From NCBI GenBank assembly GCA_026398615.1, contig JAPLSN010000021.1, forward strand, positions 62,001-126,000: a DNA stretch of 64,000 nt, given 5' to 3'. Shown here one piece after another: positions 43,979 to 55,049 of this stretch (within the stretch, counting starts at the first letter, position 1; every line of letters begins with the position of its first letter). Made by a program: the position numbers and the translations under genes. The stretch is from Spirochaetota bacterium. Its GTDB lineage: Bacteria > Spirochaetota > Spirochaetia > Treponematales > UBA12059. Below the pieces are notes generated by a model. That model searched no databases, was not told the origin of the DNA, and was given only the letters and a program-made list of their open reading frames with translations.

Positions 43979-45082
43979 ATGATGGATACGAACTCCTGGC
44001 GCTACGAAAGCCTGGCGGACCGCAACGTTTTCAACGCGTCGGTCCAGCACATCAAGACGGTCCTGGACATACTCGACCGCGTTTCCTCGAAGGAAAACCT
44101 CGCGGACGTGGCGCTGGAACTGCTGAACGAAAAGGCGCTCCAACCCGCTTCCCTCCACCCGATCATCAACGTGGTCCTCAGGGAGAAGCTCGGGTACAGG
44201 TCCAAGGCGGTCAACCTTCTCGGCGTGAACGGGGAACCGTCGAGCATCGCCGAAACCGTCAAGTCCTGGAACGGCGTGGATCTCGTCGTCCTCTACCACC
44301 ACCCCGAACTGGGTCCCCTGCTCCTCAATCCGAAGAACGAGGACCATTTCAAGCGGCTCGACCGCCTTTCCAGGTACGAGCTCCTCGATATCTATGCAGG
44401 CGCCTTCGGGAAGGATGTTGACGCCGCCACGCTCGACAAGGCGGCCGACGCGGTGGCTGACCTGTTCGCGGGAAAGAAAGTCAAACCGCATCCCGCCTTC
44501 CTCAAGGGCGATTGCGTCTTCAGGACGAAAGCAGCCGCGAAGGCCAAAGCCGCGAAGAATACGGGCGGTCGTAAAGCCGCCGTTCCTGCCGCCAAGGACA
44601 AGCGCGGCGCGAAGGCCCCTGAGTTCTCCAGGGAAGAGATGACCAGGCGCGGCAAGGCCATGCCGGCTCCCGATGTTGAAGCCAAACCCCAGAAAGCCGC
44701 CGCCGCTGCCGAAGCGGCAGCCACTGCCGTCACGCAGACGCCGTCCGCGGGCAAGCGCATCACACCGATGTACTCGGTCGACGTCACCAACGAACTTTTC
44801 CATAACGGCAACGTGGAAGCGTGGAAACGCATCGTCAACAGTTACCAGATCAAGCATCCGGATTGCCAGGTCAATGTCTACTACGAGGGCGAGCGGATCA
44901 CGGACCTCAACTCGCTGTTCAAGTGGGGCAAGGTCAAGCGCGGAACTTCCATCCAGTTCAAGGTCGTGGGCGAGAACATCGCCGACGTCGCTAAATTGGT
45001 CCGGTACCTGGCGCAGGGCGCCAGTTCCATGTTCGAAGCCTTCCTGCGAGGGCCGGTGAACAGCATCCTGCCGCTGTTCTAA
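43979..45082 (+). CDS. Two-domain protein with a C-terminal HPr-like domain
   Basis: Protein of 367 residues. Residues 1-180 are a helical domain I do not recognise. Residues 182-262 are an Ala/Lys/Pro-rich linker. Residues 264-347 follow the HPr fold: an initial strand YSVDVTNELFHNG (His275 close to the place of HPr His15), a helix, VNVYYEGERI, NSLFKWG (Ser312 at the place of HPr Ser46), RGTSIQFKVVGEN and a final helix VAKLVRYLAQG. The Arg after the active histidine is replaced (HNG instead of HAR). HPr carries phosphate from PEP in sugar-uptake systems, and the next gene encodes an enzyme with PEP-binding and phospho-histidine domains, so a phosphotransfer role is inferred. GGGGAG precedes the start. 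In T. pallidum the gene between cfpA and ppdK (TP0747, from memory) is likely the counterpart. Confidence 0.65.
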   Translation: MMDTNSWRYESLADRNVFNASVQHIKTVLDILDRVSSKENLADVALELLNEKALQPASLHPIINVVLREKLGYRSKAVNLLGVNGEPSSIAETVKSWNGVDLVVLYHHPELGPLLLNPKNEDHFKRLDRLSRYELLDIYAGAFGKDVDAATLDKAADAVADLFAGKKVKPHPAFLKGDCVFRTKAAAKAKAAKNTGGRKAAVPAAKDKRGAKAPEFSREEMTRRGKAMPAPDVEAKPQKAAAAAEAAATAVTQTPSAGKRITPMYSVDVTNELFHNGNVEAWKRIVNSYQIKHPDCQVNVYYEGERITDLNSLFKWGKVKRGTSIQFKVVGENIADVAKLVRYLAQGASSMFEAFLRGPVNSILPLF

Positions 45083-45105
45083 AGCGGTCGCGTCGGAGGA
45101 ACGGT

Positions 45106-47751
<2,646 letters not shown>

Positions 47752-47776
47752 GACGGCGCTGACGATTCAATGCGAA

Positions 47777-47806
47777 AAGAGGCCGCCCCGTCCGGGGCGG
47801 CCTCTT
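47777..47806. terminator. Bidirectional terminator after ppdK
   Basis: AAGAGGCCGCCCCG, loop TC, CGGGGCGGCCTCTT: a perfect 14-bp stem, with CTTC following on the plus strand and TTTTC-type sequence on the minus strand. Lies between convergent genes. Confidence 0.8.
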
Positions 47807-47851
47807 CTTCAATCCATGCATCGGTCATGAGCCGGTCGATGAAAACCGGGT

Positions 47852-48418
47852 TCAATCCTTCTGGTAGTCCCAGGACATGACCGTGGCGACCTTTTCGCAG
47901 ATGGCCTTCGAAACCTTCTTGGCGTCCGAAAGCGGAATATCAGTTTCCTTGTTGAGCGTCTTTTCGAAGAACGACTGGATGGTCGGGATCATGTCGGGAA
48001 GATGGAAGAAGACGAAACTGAAATTGATGCCGGTAGGCTTGGAGATCGTGAAGGCGCCGTACGAGATGACGGACTGCCGGCCATAGTAGATCCTGGTCTG
48101 GTTCTTGGCGGTATACGACTCGAGCTCGCTGAAACGGAGGGGAATCTGCTCGGTGCTGGAGCGGCAATACGGCTCTTCCGACTTTTTCGGGTAGCCTTGG
48201 GGCTCTACCAGGATGTACAGCTTCTTTCCATCCGTCTGGAAAGTGAGTCCGTCCCCGCTGGGGTAGATCGATTTCACGTTGTTATAGGAAACGATCTCGT
48301 AGCGGGTATAGGTCGAATGCTGGCTGAAGAACGAGGAGATGATGAAGCCGTCCTTGTTGGGGAGCATACTCTTTCCGTAGGCATCGAAGAGCTCCAGCGC
48401 TTTGGGGGTAGCGGGCAT
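47852..48418 (-). CDS. Conserved-looking hypothetical cytoplasmic protein
   Basis: Protein of 188 residues without signal peptide or membrane segment. The middle consists of short beta-strands with many Tyr residues (YTRYEIVSYNNVKSIYP, GDGLTFQTDGKKLYILV) and could be a PH-like or GRAM-like barrel; the C-terminal 60 residues are helical. No catalytic motif is seen and I recognise no family. Start at 48418 is strongly supported by AGGAGG seven bases upstream; the longer frame to 48772 overlaps the TPR gene and is rejected. Confidence 0.6.
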   Translation of the reverse strand: MPATPKALELFDAYGKSMLPNKDGFIISSFFSQHSTYTRYEIVSYNNVKSIYPSGDGLTFQTDGKKLYILVEPQGYPKKSEEPYCRSSTEQIPLRFSELESYTAKNQTRIYYGRQSVISYGAFTISKPTGINFSFVFFHLPDMIPTIQSFFEKTLNKETDIPLSDAKKVSKAICEKVATVMSWDYQKD

Positions 48419-48467
48419 TCGTGTTCCTCCTGTCATGTTGATACTATACGCCATGCAGCGGAGCCGA

Positions 48468-50390
48468 TCAAGTTCGTTCTCGTTTCGCCGGGCGGAGCCG
48501 GGCCGCTTCTTCCGCATACCGTATTGCCAGGGATGCGGGGCCGGTCGTACCGTAGACGGCAGCCAACGCCTCGAGGGGGACGGGATCGGCAGGATTTCTC
48601 CCGGCGGCGGCGCGGAAAGCTTCAATGGCCTTTTCGGGGGATCCGGACGCGACCCGGAGCCGGCCCAGGGCCAGATACGCACCTGCGCTTTTCGTGAAAG
48701 AAGCGCCCTTTTCAAGGAGTTTTGCAGCCGTATCGCGGGCGCCTGACTTGTCGAGGCAGAGGGCCAGGCCAAGCAGGAGTTCTTCGTCCTCGGGCGATGA
48801 CCGGAGGAGACCCCTATACAGGATGGCGGCTTCCCGCCAGCGGCGGCAGCGTCGCTTGCAGAACGCGAGCAGTTTCAGGGTCTTGGGGCCCGGCTTCGCG
48901 AACGCCGTCCCGCGCTCGATGACCTGGGCGGTCTTCCTGAAATCCTTCAACGCGACCAGCCGGTGTATGTACTCGCGCCGCACCGCGGCGTTATCCGCAT
49001 GGCGCTCCAGATAGCGGTCGTAGGCTTCGCCGATGGCGTCGGGACCGTCTATGGATTCCGCGACGGACACGAGATACAGGAGCGACATCTCGTCGTCAGG
49101 ATCGAGCGCAAGCGTCTTTTCGAACCACCCGCGGGCGAGATCCGGCCTACCGGTCTTGTACAGGGATTCGCCGAGGGCGAAAAGGACGTTCGGATCGGTT
49201 GGATGCTCGCGGACGAGCGCCTGCAGTTTCGGAAGGAGCGCGGCCGGGGAATCGCCGAGCCGGGCGCGGCAAATGGTGCCGTAATAGAGCACGAGGGAAG
49301 GATCGGCACCGGCACGCTCGGCCTTGAGGATGTCGGACAGCGCGGACCGGATATCTCCCGCCGCCCGATACGCGTCAGCCCGTCCGAGGAGCAGATCCGG
49401 CGAAGACGGGTCGATCTCAAGCGCCCGCGTGAAGTGGTTGATGGCGCGATCGTTCTGACCCAGTTCGCGGTAGGCTTCGGCGGCTATCATCCGCGCCTGG
49501 GAATCCCGCGCCCCTCCCCGGAGTATGTCCAGCGCGGCAGCCAACGCGCCCCTGGGGTCGCCGTTCTTGAGGAGCGAGAACGCCCGGTAGCGGTCGAGGA
49601 GCACGGCGTTCCACTCGACCGCGGGAAAATCGGGGAACTGCCTGCCGATGCGATCCAGTTCGGAAGCCGCTTCCTGCGTCCTGCCCGCCTGCAGGAGGAG
49701 GACGACGAGCTGGAAGACGATGGCGGGATCGTCCGGCGCGAACTCACGCGCGACCGATACATCCTGGACAGCTTCGGATATCCTGCCCAGCGTCCGCAGT
49801 GCCCTGCTCCGGTAGAGGCGCGGCGAGACGCCGTCTCCCCCGTTCGCGATGACGAAGCCGAGCATCTGCGCCGTCATGTCGGCTTCGCCCCTGGACAGGA
49901 GCCGGACGGAATTGACGAAAAGGGCGTTGCGGTAGCCCGCGAAAATCCGCATGTCGTCCGGAGCGATGGTAACAGCCCGTTCCAGGGCTTCCAGGGCTTT
50001 CCCCGGCCGTCTCATCCTGAGCCAGGCGATGCCGAGAAATGCGTGGCTTTCCGCGCGCGCTGGTTTTCCCGCCGACTCGCCCGCTTCCATGCTCTTGCGG
50101 AAACACTGCAGGGCTTCCGGGAATCGCCTGACGGAAAGATAGCTTCTTCCGAGGAAGAAGAACCCGGCCTCGGGATCCAGCCTTGTGTCGATGAATTGCC
50201 GAAAGGCTTGAATCGCCTGCTCATGGTTACCCATGACATGGTGGGCACGGCCCAGGTAGAGCAGGGCTTCGGGGAATTCGTCGGTTTCCGCTACGATACG
50301 GGTGAAGATCTCTATGGAGCGCCCGTATTCTCGGGTTCCCCCGGCTTCGATCCCCTCGGAAAAAAGACGTTTCAGGGAAAGTTTCGACAT
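48468..50390 (-). CDS. TPR-repeat protein
   Basis: Protein of 640 residues made almost wholly of tetratricopeptide repeats, clearest at residues 20-140 (ALLYLGRAHHVMGNHEQAIQ, AGFFFLGRSYLSVRRFPEAL), at 300-400 (AAEAYRELGQNDRAINHFTRALEIDP) and near the C-terminus (AYLALGRLRVASGSPEKAIEAF). No signal peptide or enzyme domain, so it is probably a cytoplasmic scaffold. No ribosome site precedes the ATG; the promoter -10 box ends only six bases before it, implying a leaderless mRNA. Precedes the 188-residue hypothetical gene by 49 bases on the same strand, likely as one operon. Confidence 0.8.
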   Translation of the reverse strand: MSKLSLKRLFSEGIEAGGTREYGRSIEIFTRIVAETDEFPEALLYLGRAHHVMGNHEQAIQAFRQFIDTRLDPEAGFFFLGRSYLSVRRFPEALQCFRKSMEAGESAGKPARAESHAFLGIAWLRMRRPGKALEALERAVTIAPDDMRIFAGYRNALFVNSVRLLSRGEADMTAQMLGFVIANGGDGVSPRLYRSRALRTLGRISEAVQDVSVAREFAPDDPAIVFQLVVLLLQAGRTQEAASELDRIGRQFPDFPAVEWNAVLLDRYRAFSLLKNGDPRGALAAALDILRGGARDSQARMIAAEAYRELGQNDRAINHFTRALEIDPSSPDLLLGRADAYRAAGDIRSALSDILKAERAGADPSLVLYYGTICRARLGDSPAALLPKLQALVREHPTDPNVLFALGESLYKTGRPDLARGWFEKTLALDPDDEMSLLYLVSVAESIDGPDAIGEAYDRYLERHADNAAVRREYIHRLVALKDFRKTAQVIERGTAFAKPGPKTLKLLAFCKRRCRRWREAAILYRGLLRSSPEDEELLLGLALCLDKSGARDTAAKLLEKGASFTKSAGAYLALGRLRVASGSPEKAIEAFRAAAGRNPADPVPLEALAAVYGTTGPASLAIRYAEEAARLRPAKRERT

Positions 50391-50396
50391 TCAAGC

Positions 50397-50425
50397 ATTT
50401 TATACCATAGGGCAGATACCGACAA
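50397..50425 (-). promoter_or_regulatory. Promoter giving a predicted leaderless TPR-gene mRNA
   Basis: Minus-strand TTGTCG (50425-50420), 17 bases, TAAAAT (50402-50397); the start codon begins at 50390, six bases after the -10 box. Confidence 0.6.
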
Positions 50426-50487
50426 GCTCGGGTAATTCATGTATACAGAACCAATTTCCAAAGTCATCTGCCTATTAAACACTCCAT

Positions 50488-50632
50488 TGGGAAAAAAATT
50501 CCCATTTGGGTAAGGAACATGGCTGCCAGCAGGGTTCACAAGCCAAGCATCGAAATTCCTGCATCGTTAGAATATTCCTAAATGTATATACAATAAACAA
50601 TTACCTTTTCGAATAATATTCTGAAGAATATT
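50488..50632. promoter_or_regulatory. AT-rich region with palindromes upstream of a sigma-54 promoter
   Basis: Contains TGGGAA-5-TTCCCA (50488-50504), a near-palindrome TTAGAATATTCCTAA (50567-50581), a perfect GAATAATATTC (50611-50621) and a third GAATATT (about 50626). Repeated AATATTC motifs 17-80 bases upstream of the sigma-54 element are candidates for enhancer-binding-protein sites. Confidence 0.4.
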
Positions 50633-50648
50633 AGTGAAGTAATGCATA

Positions 50649-50665
50649 TTGGCACGTTTCATGCA
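50649..50665 (+). promoter_or_regulatory. Sigma-54-type (-24/-12) promoter
   Basis: TTGGCACGTTTCATGCA matches the RpoN consensus TTGGCACGRNNNTTGCW at all but two positions, with GG and GC exactly ten bases apart. The RNA would start near 50676, 40 bases before the secreted protein gene. Confidence 0.65.
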
Positions 50666-50716
50666 TAGGAGTATATGCAGCAGTCCTCAACAGTGGACGA
50701 GCTGCAAGGAGATCAC

Positions 50717-51211
50717 ATGAAGAAGATCATTGTCATCGTTCTCGCGGTTGTCGTCGCGGCATCCGCGTTTGCCCAGGCCCCGGGGAATCAGGCACCCGGG
50801 GCGCAAGGGCAGGCGGGACCCTGGGGCAACCAGGCTCCGGTGCTCAAGAGCGTCACTCTGGAAGGAAGACTGGATTTTTCGAACGAGGAACCGGTTCTCA
50901 TCGCCAAGGACGGAAAGTCGTACTTCATCCGAATGCCACGTTTCTACTACTATGCCTACATGGACGGCATCAAGAAGGACGCAGCGCTCAGGATCGAAGG
51001 CTACGAACTCCCCACATGGCCCGGCCAGACCATTGGCAACATCCAGGTCGTAAAGGCGACCTTCGCCGGCAAGGTTTATGACTTCAGCGCATTTGACGGC
51101 GCTGGAGGCGGACCCGGCGGTAGACGGGGCATGATGGGCGGCTTCGGTGGCGGACCCGGCGGTGGACGGGGCATGACGGGCGGATGCGGGATGCCTGGCG
51201 GCCGCTGGTAA
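50717..51211 (+). CDS. Small secreted protein with Gly/Met-rich tail
   Basis: Protein of 164 residues. A signal peptide (1-20, ending AFA-Q) sends it to the periplasm or outside. The middle (about 40-125) is a small beta domain with a Tyr-rich strand (RFYYYAYMDG) and resembles an OB-like fold: a LEGRLDFSNEEPVLIAKDGKSY strand pair, DAALRIEGYELP and VVKATFAGKVYDF. The last 35 residues repeat GGPGG(R/G)RGM-MGG units rich in Gly, Met and Arg. AAGGAG precedes the ATG. It stands directly behind a sigma-54-type promoter and 94 bases before a sensor kinase with a similar Gly/Met-rich segment. Function unknown; the methionines could bind metal. Confidence 0.75.
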   Translation: MKKIIVIVLAVVVAASAFAQAPGNQAPGAQGQAGPWGNQAPVLKSVTLEGRLDFSNEEPVLIAKDGKSYFIRMPRFYYYAYMDGIKKDAALRIEGYELPTWPGQTIGNIQVVKATFAGKVYDFSAFDGAGGGPGGRRGMMGGFGGGPGGGRGMTGGCGMPGGRW

Positions 51212-51305
51212 AGACGGCTTTCCGGACGCGTCGCTCGATTCGTCCGGGAGCCAGGGAGGTTCCCGGACGTTGCGTTCCCGAGCGGAACGGGGATATGGTG
51301 GATCC

Positions 51306-52619
51306 ATGAAGCAGGGGGTCTCGCGCGCGAAGGTTTTTTATCTCGTTTCGGTCGCGCTGGCTTTCGGCGCGATTTTCGTTCTTGTCGTCGCGTTCGTGAT
51401 CCGGGACCAGTCGACTCGCAGGCTGGGTCTGGAGTTCGACATCTTCCGCCTGGCCTCAGCGATGACCGAGGGATTTCGGGACGATGGCGAACCCGGGCTT
51501 GCCGGCGCCCCGGTCATCGGGTTCGGGCTCTACGACGAACGGGGAAAATCCCTCGTCGTCAGGGGAAGCGCGCCGCCGGAACTTGATCCCCGACGCCTGG
51601 GGCCGGGCCCCCTGTCAGTCTCGTACGGCAGCGCGACCGCGACACTGGTGCGAAGGCTCGGCATGCGGGGCGCACAGGGTGCACCGGGCATGCCGGGTTT
51701 CGTCGATGCGCCGGGTCCGCGGGGTCTTCCAGGCGAACCCGGACGCGGCCGGATGATGGGAGGGGCCATGATGCGGGGGCCCAATGTACCGGGTGCGGGG
51801 TTCGGTTTCATCGAGATCGACGTCTCCACCTTTTTGAGGGAACGCAGGATCGTCTACGGCGGAGCCGCCTTCTTCTGCATCATCCTCGCGGCGTTGGCCT
51901 GGCTGCTCGTTTCCACCTTGGGGCGCTACGAAACGCTCCGCGAAAACGAGGAACGCAACCGGGAACTCGTGAGTCTCGGGGAAGCCGCGAGGACCCTGGC
52001 GCACGAGATCAAGAATCCCCTCGGCGTCATCCGCGTGCATTGCGGCATCTTGCGGAAGAACGCGCCGGGGACATGGTCGGACAACGTGCGGGTCATCGAG
52101 GAGGAGACCCTGCGGGTAAGCGGCCTCGTCGACAGGATCCGTGAGTACCTGAAAAGCGACGACGGGAAACCAGCAGAGGTGGACGCCGACGCGTTCGCGC
52201 GGTCATTGGCCGAACGCTGGGGGGACCGCGTCAAACTGGCCGGTTCCGCAGCCTGTACCGTCGTCATCGATCCGGACAGGCTCCGCGCGGCGGCTGACAA
52301 CCTCGTCCGGAACGCGCTCGAAGCCCAGGAATCGGTCGGGGCCGTCGGTCCGGTCCGGGTTGATGTCCGCTTCTCGAAAGGCCGTTTCGAACTCTCCATC
52401 TCGGATCGCGGCCCGGGCGTGGGCGAGGGAGAACGGAGTTCGCTCTTCGAGCCGTTCTTCACGACGAAGGAAAAGGGAACGGGATTGGGGCTCGCGCTCT
52501 CGAGGAAAAACATATCAAGAGCCGGGGGAACGATCGGGTACTCGCCGGGATCCGGCGGCGGTTCCGTCTTCACGATCCGCCTGTCCGCGAAACCGGCGCA
52601 TGAGGGCGCAATGGCGTAG
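51306..52619 (+). CDS. NtrB-like sensor histidine kinase with a collagen-like sensor segment
   Basis: Protein of 437 residues. Membrane segments at about 10-32 and 182-204 enclose a periplasmic domain whose residues 122-148 read as Gly-X-Y triplets (GAQ GAP GMP ... GPR GLP GEP) followed by a Met-rich GRMMGGAMMRG. The cytoplasmic part has the H-box HEIKNP (His233), N-box NLVRNALEA, G1 DRGPGVG, F-box FEPFFTTKEKG and G2 GTGLGLALS, all intact, in the style of NtrB/ZraS kinases that act with sigma-54 activators. No response regulator gene is adjacent, so its partner is elsewhere. Start at 51306; the ribosome site is weak. Likely co-transcribed with the secreted Gly/Met-rich protein. Confidence 0.85.
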   Translation: MKQGVSRAKVFYLVSVALAFGAIFVLVVAFVIRDQSTRRLGLEFDIFRLASAMTEGFRDDGEPGLAGAPVIGFGLYDERGKSLVVRGSAPPELDPRRLGPGPLSVSYGSATATLVRRLGMRGAQGAPGMPGFVDAPGPRGLPGEPGRGRMMGGAMMRGPNVPGAGFGFIEIDVSTFLRERRIVYGGAAFFCIILAALAWLLVSTLGRYETLRENEERNRELVSLGEAARTLAHEIKNPLGVIRVHCGILRKNAPGTWSDNVRVIEEETLRVSGLVDRIREYLKSDDGKPAEVDADAFARSLAERWGDRVKLAGSAACTVVIDPDRLRAAADNLVRNALEAQESVGAVGPVRVDVRFSKGRFELSISDRGPGVGEGERSSLFEPFFTTKEKGTGLGLALSRKNISRAGGTIGYSPGSGGGSVFTIRLSAKPAHEGAMA

Positions 52620-52627
52620 GCGGGCGC

Positions 52628-53431
52628 TCAGCCTACGTACTTCCTCGGTTCCTCCCCGGTGACCCACGCGTACAGCTCGATATAGGGTTTGGCGGGACTC
52701 ATGTTCACCTTCTGGAGCAGCACTTCCTCCACCTGGAAGAAGCCGACGGATTCCGACATCTCGACCGAAATACGGATCGGGTGGCGTTCGCCCTTGCCGA
52801 TGACGACGCGTTCGACCGCCGCTGCCGAGTACTGGTGGATGTCGCCGGCCCTCGGCTCGGTCGAGAGCATCATGGGGATGCGCGAACGGCCTTTTTCCAT
52901 GTCGCAGCCGTCGGCGATCAGGATGAGGCCGGCTTCGACCGAGTGTATCCTTTGCGTGGCCATGTGTCCCTGGATGCCCTCCAGGACGAGGCTGCGCAGG
53001 ATGACGCGGCGCGAGATCTCCCCCGGGTAGAGGGATTCGAGCAGCCGGGTCACGATGGGAGCGGCGAGGATCACCCCGGCGATTTCGTGGTTCTGCCGTC
53101 CAAGGGACATGCCGATGTCGTGCATGAAGGCGGCCATGAGGACGGCGGTCTTCGAATCCTCGAAGCTGCCCGCCTCGTCCGACTCGAGGCTCATGCGGAC
53201 GCTCCCGGCGGCGAGCATGTCTGCCATCGCGAGCGCGTTGATCGCCACTTTCCGCATGTGCACCGGGCCGTGGTCGTTGTAGTTGAGCCTGCGGATCGCC
53301 ACGACATTGGCGTATTCCTGGAGGGCCTGGACCTCTTCGTCGCCGATGAGGAGTTCGGCTGCTTCGCGGACCTTCCCGGTCAAGCCCGCGACGAGCCGCC
53401 GGTCCAGCGAACTTTCCTTGCCGCTCTTCAT
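52628..53431 (-). CDS. HD-domain phosphohydrolase
   Basis: Protein of 267 residues. Metal-binding residues are seen in NYNDHGPVHMRKV (His), FMHDIGM (His-Asp) and in a later His/Asp pair (GHMATQRIHSVEAGLILIADGCD). Such stand-alone HD proteins hydrolyse nucleotides, but some act only as regulators; the substrate is unknown. GGGGAGGG precedes the ATG at 53431, which overlaps the stop codon of the DUF115 gene by four bases, so translation is coupled. The longer frame to 53599 overlaps the upstream gene and is rejected. Confidence 0.75.
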   Translation of the reverse strand: MKSGKESSLDRRLVAGLTGKVREAAELLIGDEEVQALQEYANVVAIRRLNYNDHGPVHMRKVAINALAMADMLAAGSVRMSLESDEAGSFEDSKTAVLMAAFMHDIGMSLGRQNHEIAGVILAAPIVTRLLESLYPGEISRRVILRSLVLEGIQGHMATQRIHSVEAGLILIADGCDMEKGRSRIPMMLSTEPRAGDIHQYSAAAVERVVIGKGERHPIRISVEMSESVGFFQVEEVLLQKVNMSPAKPYIELYAWVTGEEPRKYVG

Positions 53432-55044
53432 GCATCCCTCCCCATTCCCGACCGGTCGGGCGACTGGCATCCGCCACCAGCGTCGAGCGCGGCTTCGATG
53501 CGACCGTCCCAGTACAATGTAGCCGGGAGAACCCTGTTGAGGAAGTCCTGCGTGAGGGATGGCGCCCTCCATGCATCGGGAAAATGGCAGAAGACCCATT
53601 CACAGGCGGCGAGCGACGCCCGGAGTGCTTCGTCCGTACCCCCGGTCTTGAGGAACCCGTAGAGCGCGCCGAGTTCTTTCCGGAGGTCCGACAGGAAACC
53701 CCTTGCGGCGTTTCGCGCGGCGAGGGGGTCCACGCGCGTCCCCTCGTCGTCCTCTCCATCAGATGACGCGTCGAGGCAGTCGGACCAGGACGCCGCGGGG
53801 ATGCCGAGATCCAGACCTCCGCCGCGGAGGTCGAAGACTCTCCCCTGGCCTGAAACGAGAGCTTTGAGGCTTTCAGCATAGGAAGCCAGGACGTTGTCGG
53901 TGAAAAACCCGTTCCCGATCGGGAAAGTCCGCGCTCCGTACCCCGAGTTCCACTGGCGCGAGCGCTTGTAGGTTCTGGTCTCGCGGTTCCGCTCGGCGAG
54001 ATCGGGCGGCGATGCGCGCGCATGCGTCATGCCCGGGCGGAAGGAAAAATCGAGGCCCACGGCGAATACCGGGCCGGTCGAGACTTCGAGGGCGATCTTC
54101 ATCGCGAGAACGCCGACCGATCCGAGCGCGGGAACGGGGAGCGCGACGAAGGGCAGGGTACGGATCCGTTCCAGGAAGCCCAGGGATTCGAATTCCGATA
54201 CGAGGAGCCACTTCCTTCCGGAAATGCGGGTGAAGGTCGCAGGGTGAGCCGACAGGTCGACGAAGAGGTCCATAGGGCGTCCGCCCGAGCCCTGGAAATC
54301 CCCGAGGTTGTGGATCTGTGCCTCGAGGCAGACGACGGCGTCCGGGACGATGCCCCTGGCGAGCAACGGCATGAGCGCGGTATCCACCGCGAGCACGAAG
54401 GGCCGGGAACCGCCGGGCAGGTCGGGCAGGGCGTCCAGGGAAGGGCCCGCGCCGCAGACGAGGACGGGGCGACCTATCCTCGGCGCGGTCATGAATTCGA
54501 AGTTTCCGCAGCGGCCGAGGTTCTCGATCGTGTTCCTGATCCAGAGGCTGGCCATCGCGCCCATCGTCGCTCGGTTGCGCCAGTACGAGGCGATGTCGCC
54601 CCCGATGCCCTCGAGGATGGCGGCATAGCGTTCCGGGAAGAGTGACCAGCCGCCGGACAGCTTCAGTTCGACGACGCGTCGGAAAGTTCCCAACGAGCGG
54701 GCAGAGGCGACGATTGCGGCCGGTTCGGTCGACCGGGGAAAGCCGAAACGGCGCTCTTTCGCGAGCCCGTCCGGAAGCGACCCGACCGCGAACTCAAGGA
54801 GTTTCCCGTCGAGTTCCGCGCACAGCACCGACGACGAGGGCGGAAGGCGATAGAAGAATTCCGCGAGGCCATGGCACGCAATGGGGCTGGGCACGAAATA
54901 GAGGGTATCCCCGGCGGGAGTCGTACTGGCTGCCATCCTGCGGGGAAGGGCTGCGGCATCGACCCTGGAATAGAGGTACCGGCCGCGGTAGAAGATGCAA
55001 ACGCCCCCGGCCGTTTCGACGAGCCTGGGGCGTTCTTCGTCCAT
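53428..55044 (-). CDS. DUF115 / MptE-like, motility-accessory-factor (Maf)-type protein
   Basis: Protein of 538 residues. The central domain (about 170-400) has the DUF115 signature: LVCGAGPSLDALPDL (nucleotide-sugar or pterin-type binding loop), FVLAVDTALMPLLARGIVPDAVVCLEAQ and GLDFSFRPGMTHA. Members are 6-hydroxymethylpterin pyrophosphokinase-like or the Maf glycosyltransferases that add nonulosonic acids to flagellins. In a motile spirochaete the Maf role is the more likely. The N-terminal 150 residues and the helical C-terminus are not recognised. It is followed by the HD gene with a four-base overlap and preceded by the PpiD-like gene with a five-base gap, so all three form one leftward operon. 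Confidence 0.75.
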   Translation of the reverse strand: MDEERPRLVETAGGVCIFYRGRYLYSRVDAAALPRRMAASTTPAGDTLYFVPSPIACHGLAEFFYRLPPSSSVLCAELDGKLLEFAVGSLPDGLAKERRFGFPRSTEPAAIVASARSLGTFRRVVELKLSGGWSLFPERYAAILEGIGGDIASYWRNRATMGAMASLWIRNTIENLGRCGNFEFMTAPRIGRPVLVCGAGPSLDALPDLPGGSRPFVLAVDTALMPLLARGIVPDAVVCLEAQIHNLGDFQGSGGRPMDLFVDLSAHPATFTRISGRKWLLVSEFESLGFLERIRTLPFVALPVPALGSVGVLAMKIALEVSTGPVFAVGLDFSFRPGMTHARASPPDLAERNRETRTYKRSRQWNSGYGARTFPIGNGFFTDNVLASYAESLKALVSGQGRVFDLRGGGLDLGIPAASWSDCLDASSDGEDDEGTRVDPLAARNAARGFLSDLRKELGALYGFLKTGGTDEALRASLAACEWVFCHFPDAWRAPSLTQDFLNRVLPATLYWDGRIEAALDAGGGCQSPDRSGMGRDA

Positions 55045-55049
55045 GGGGA

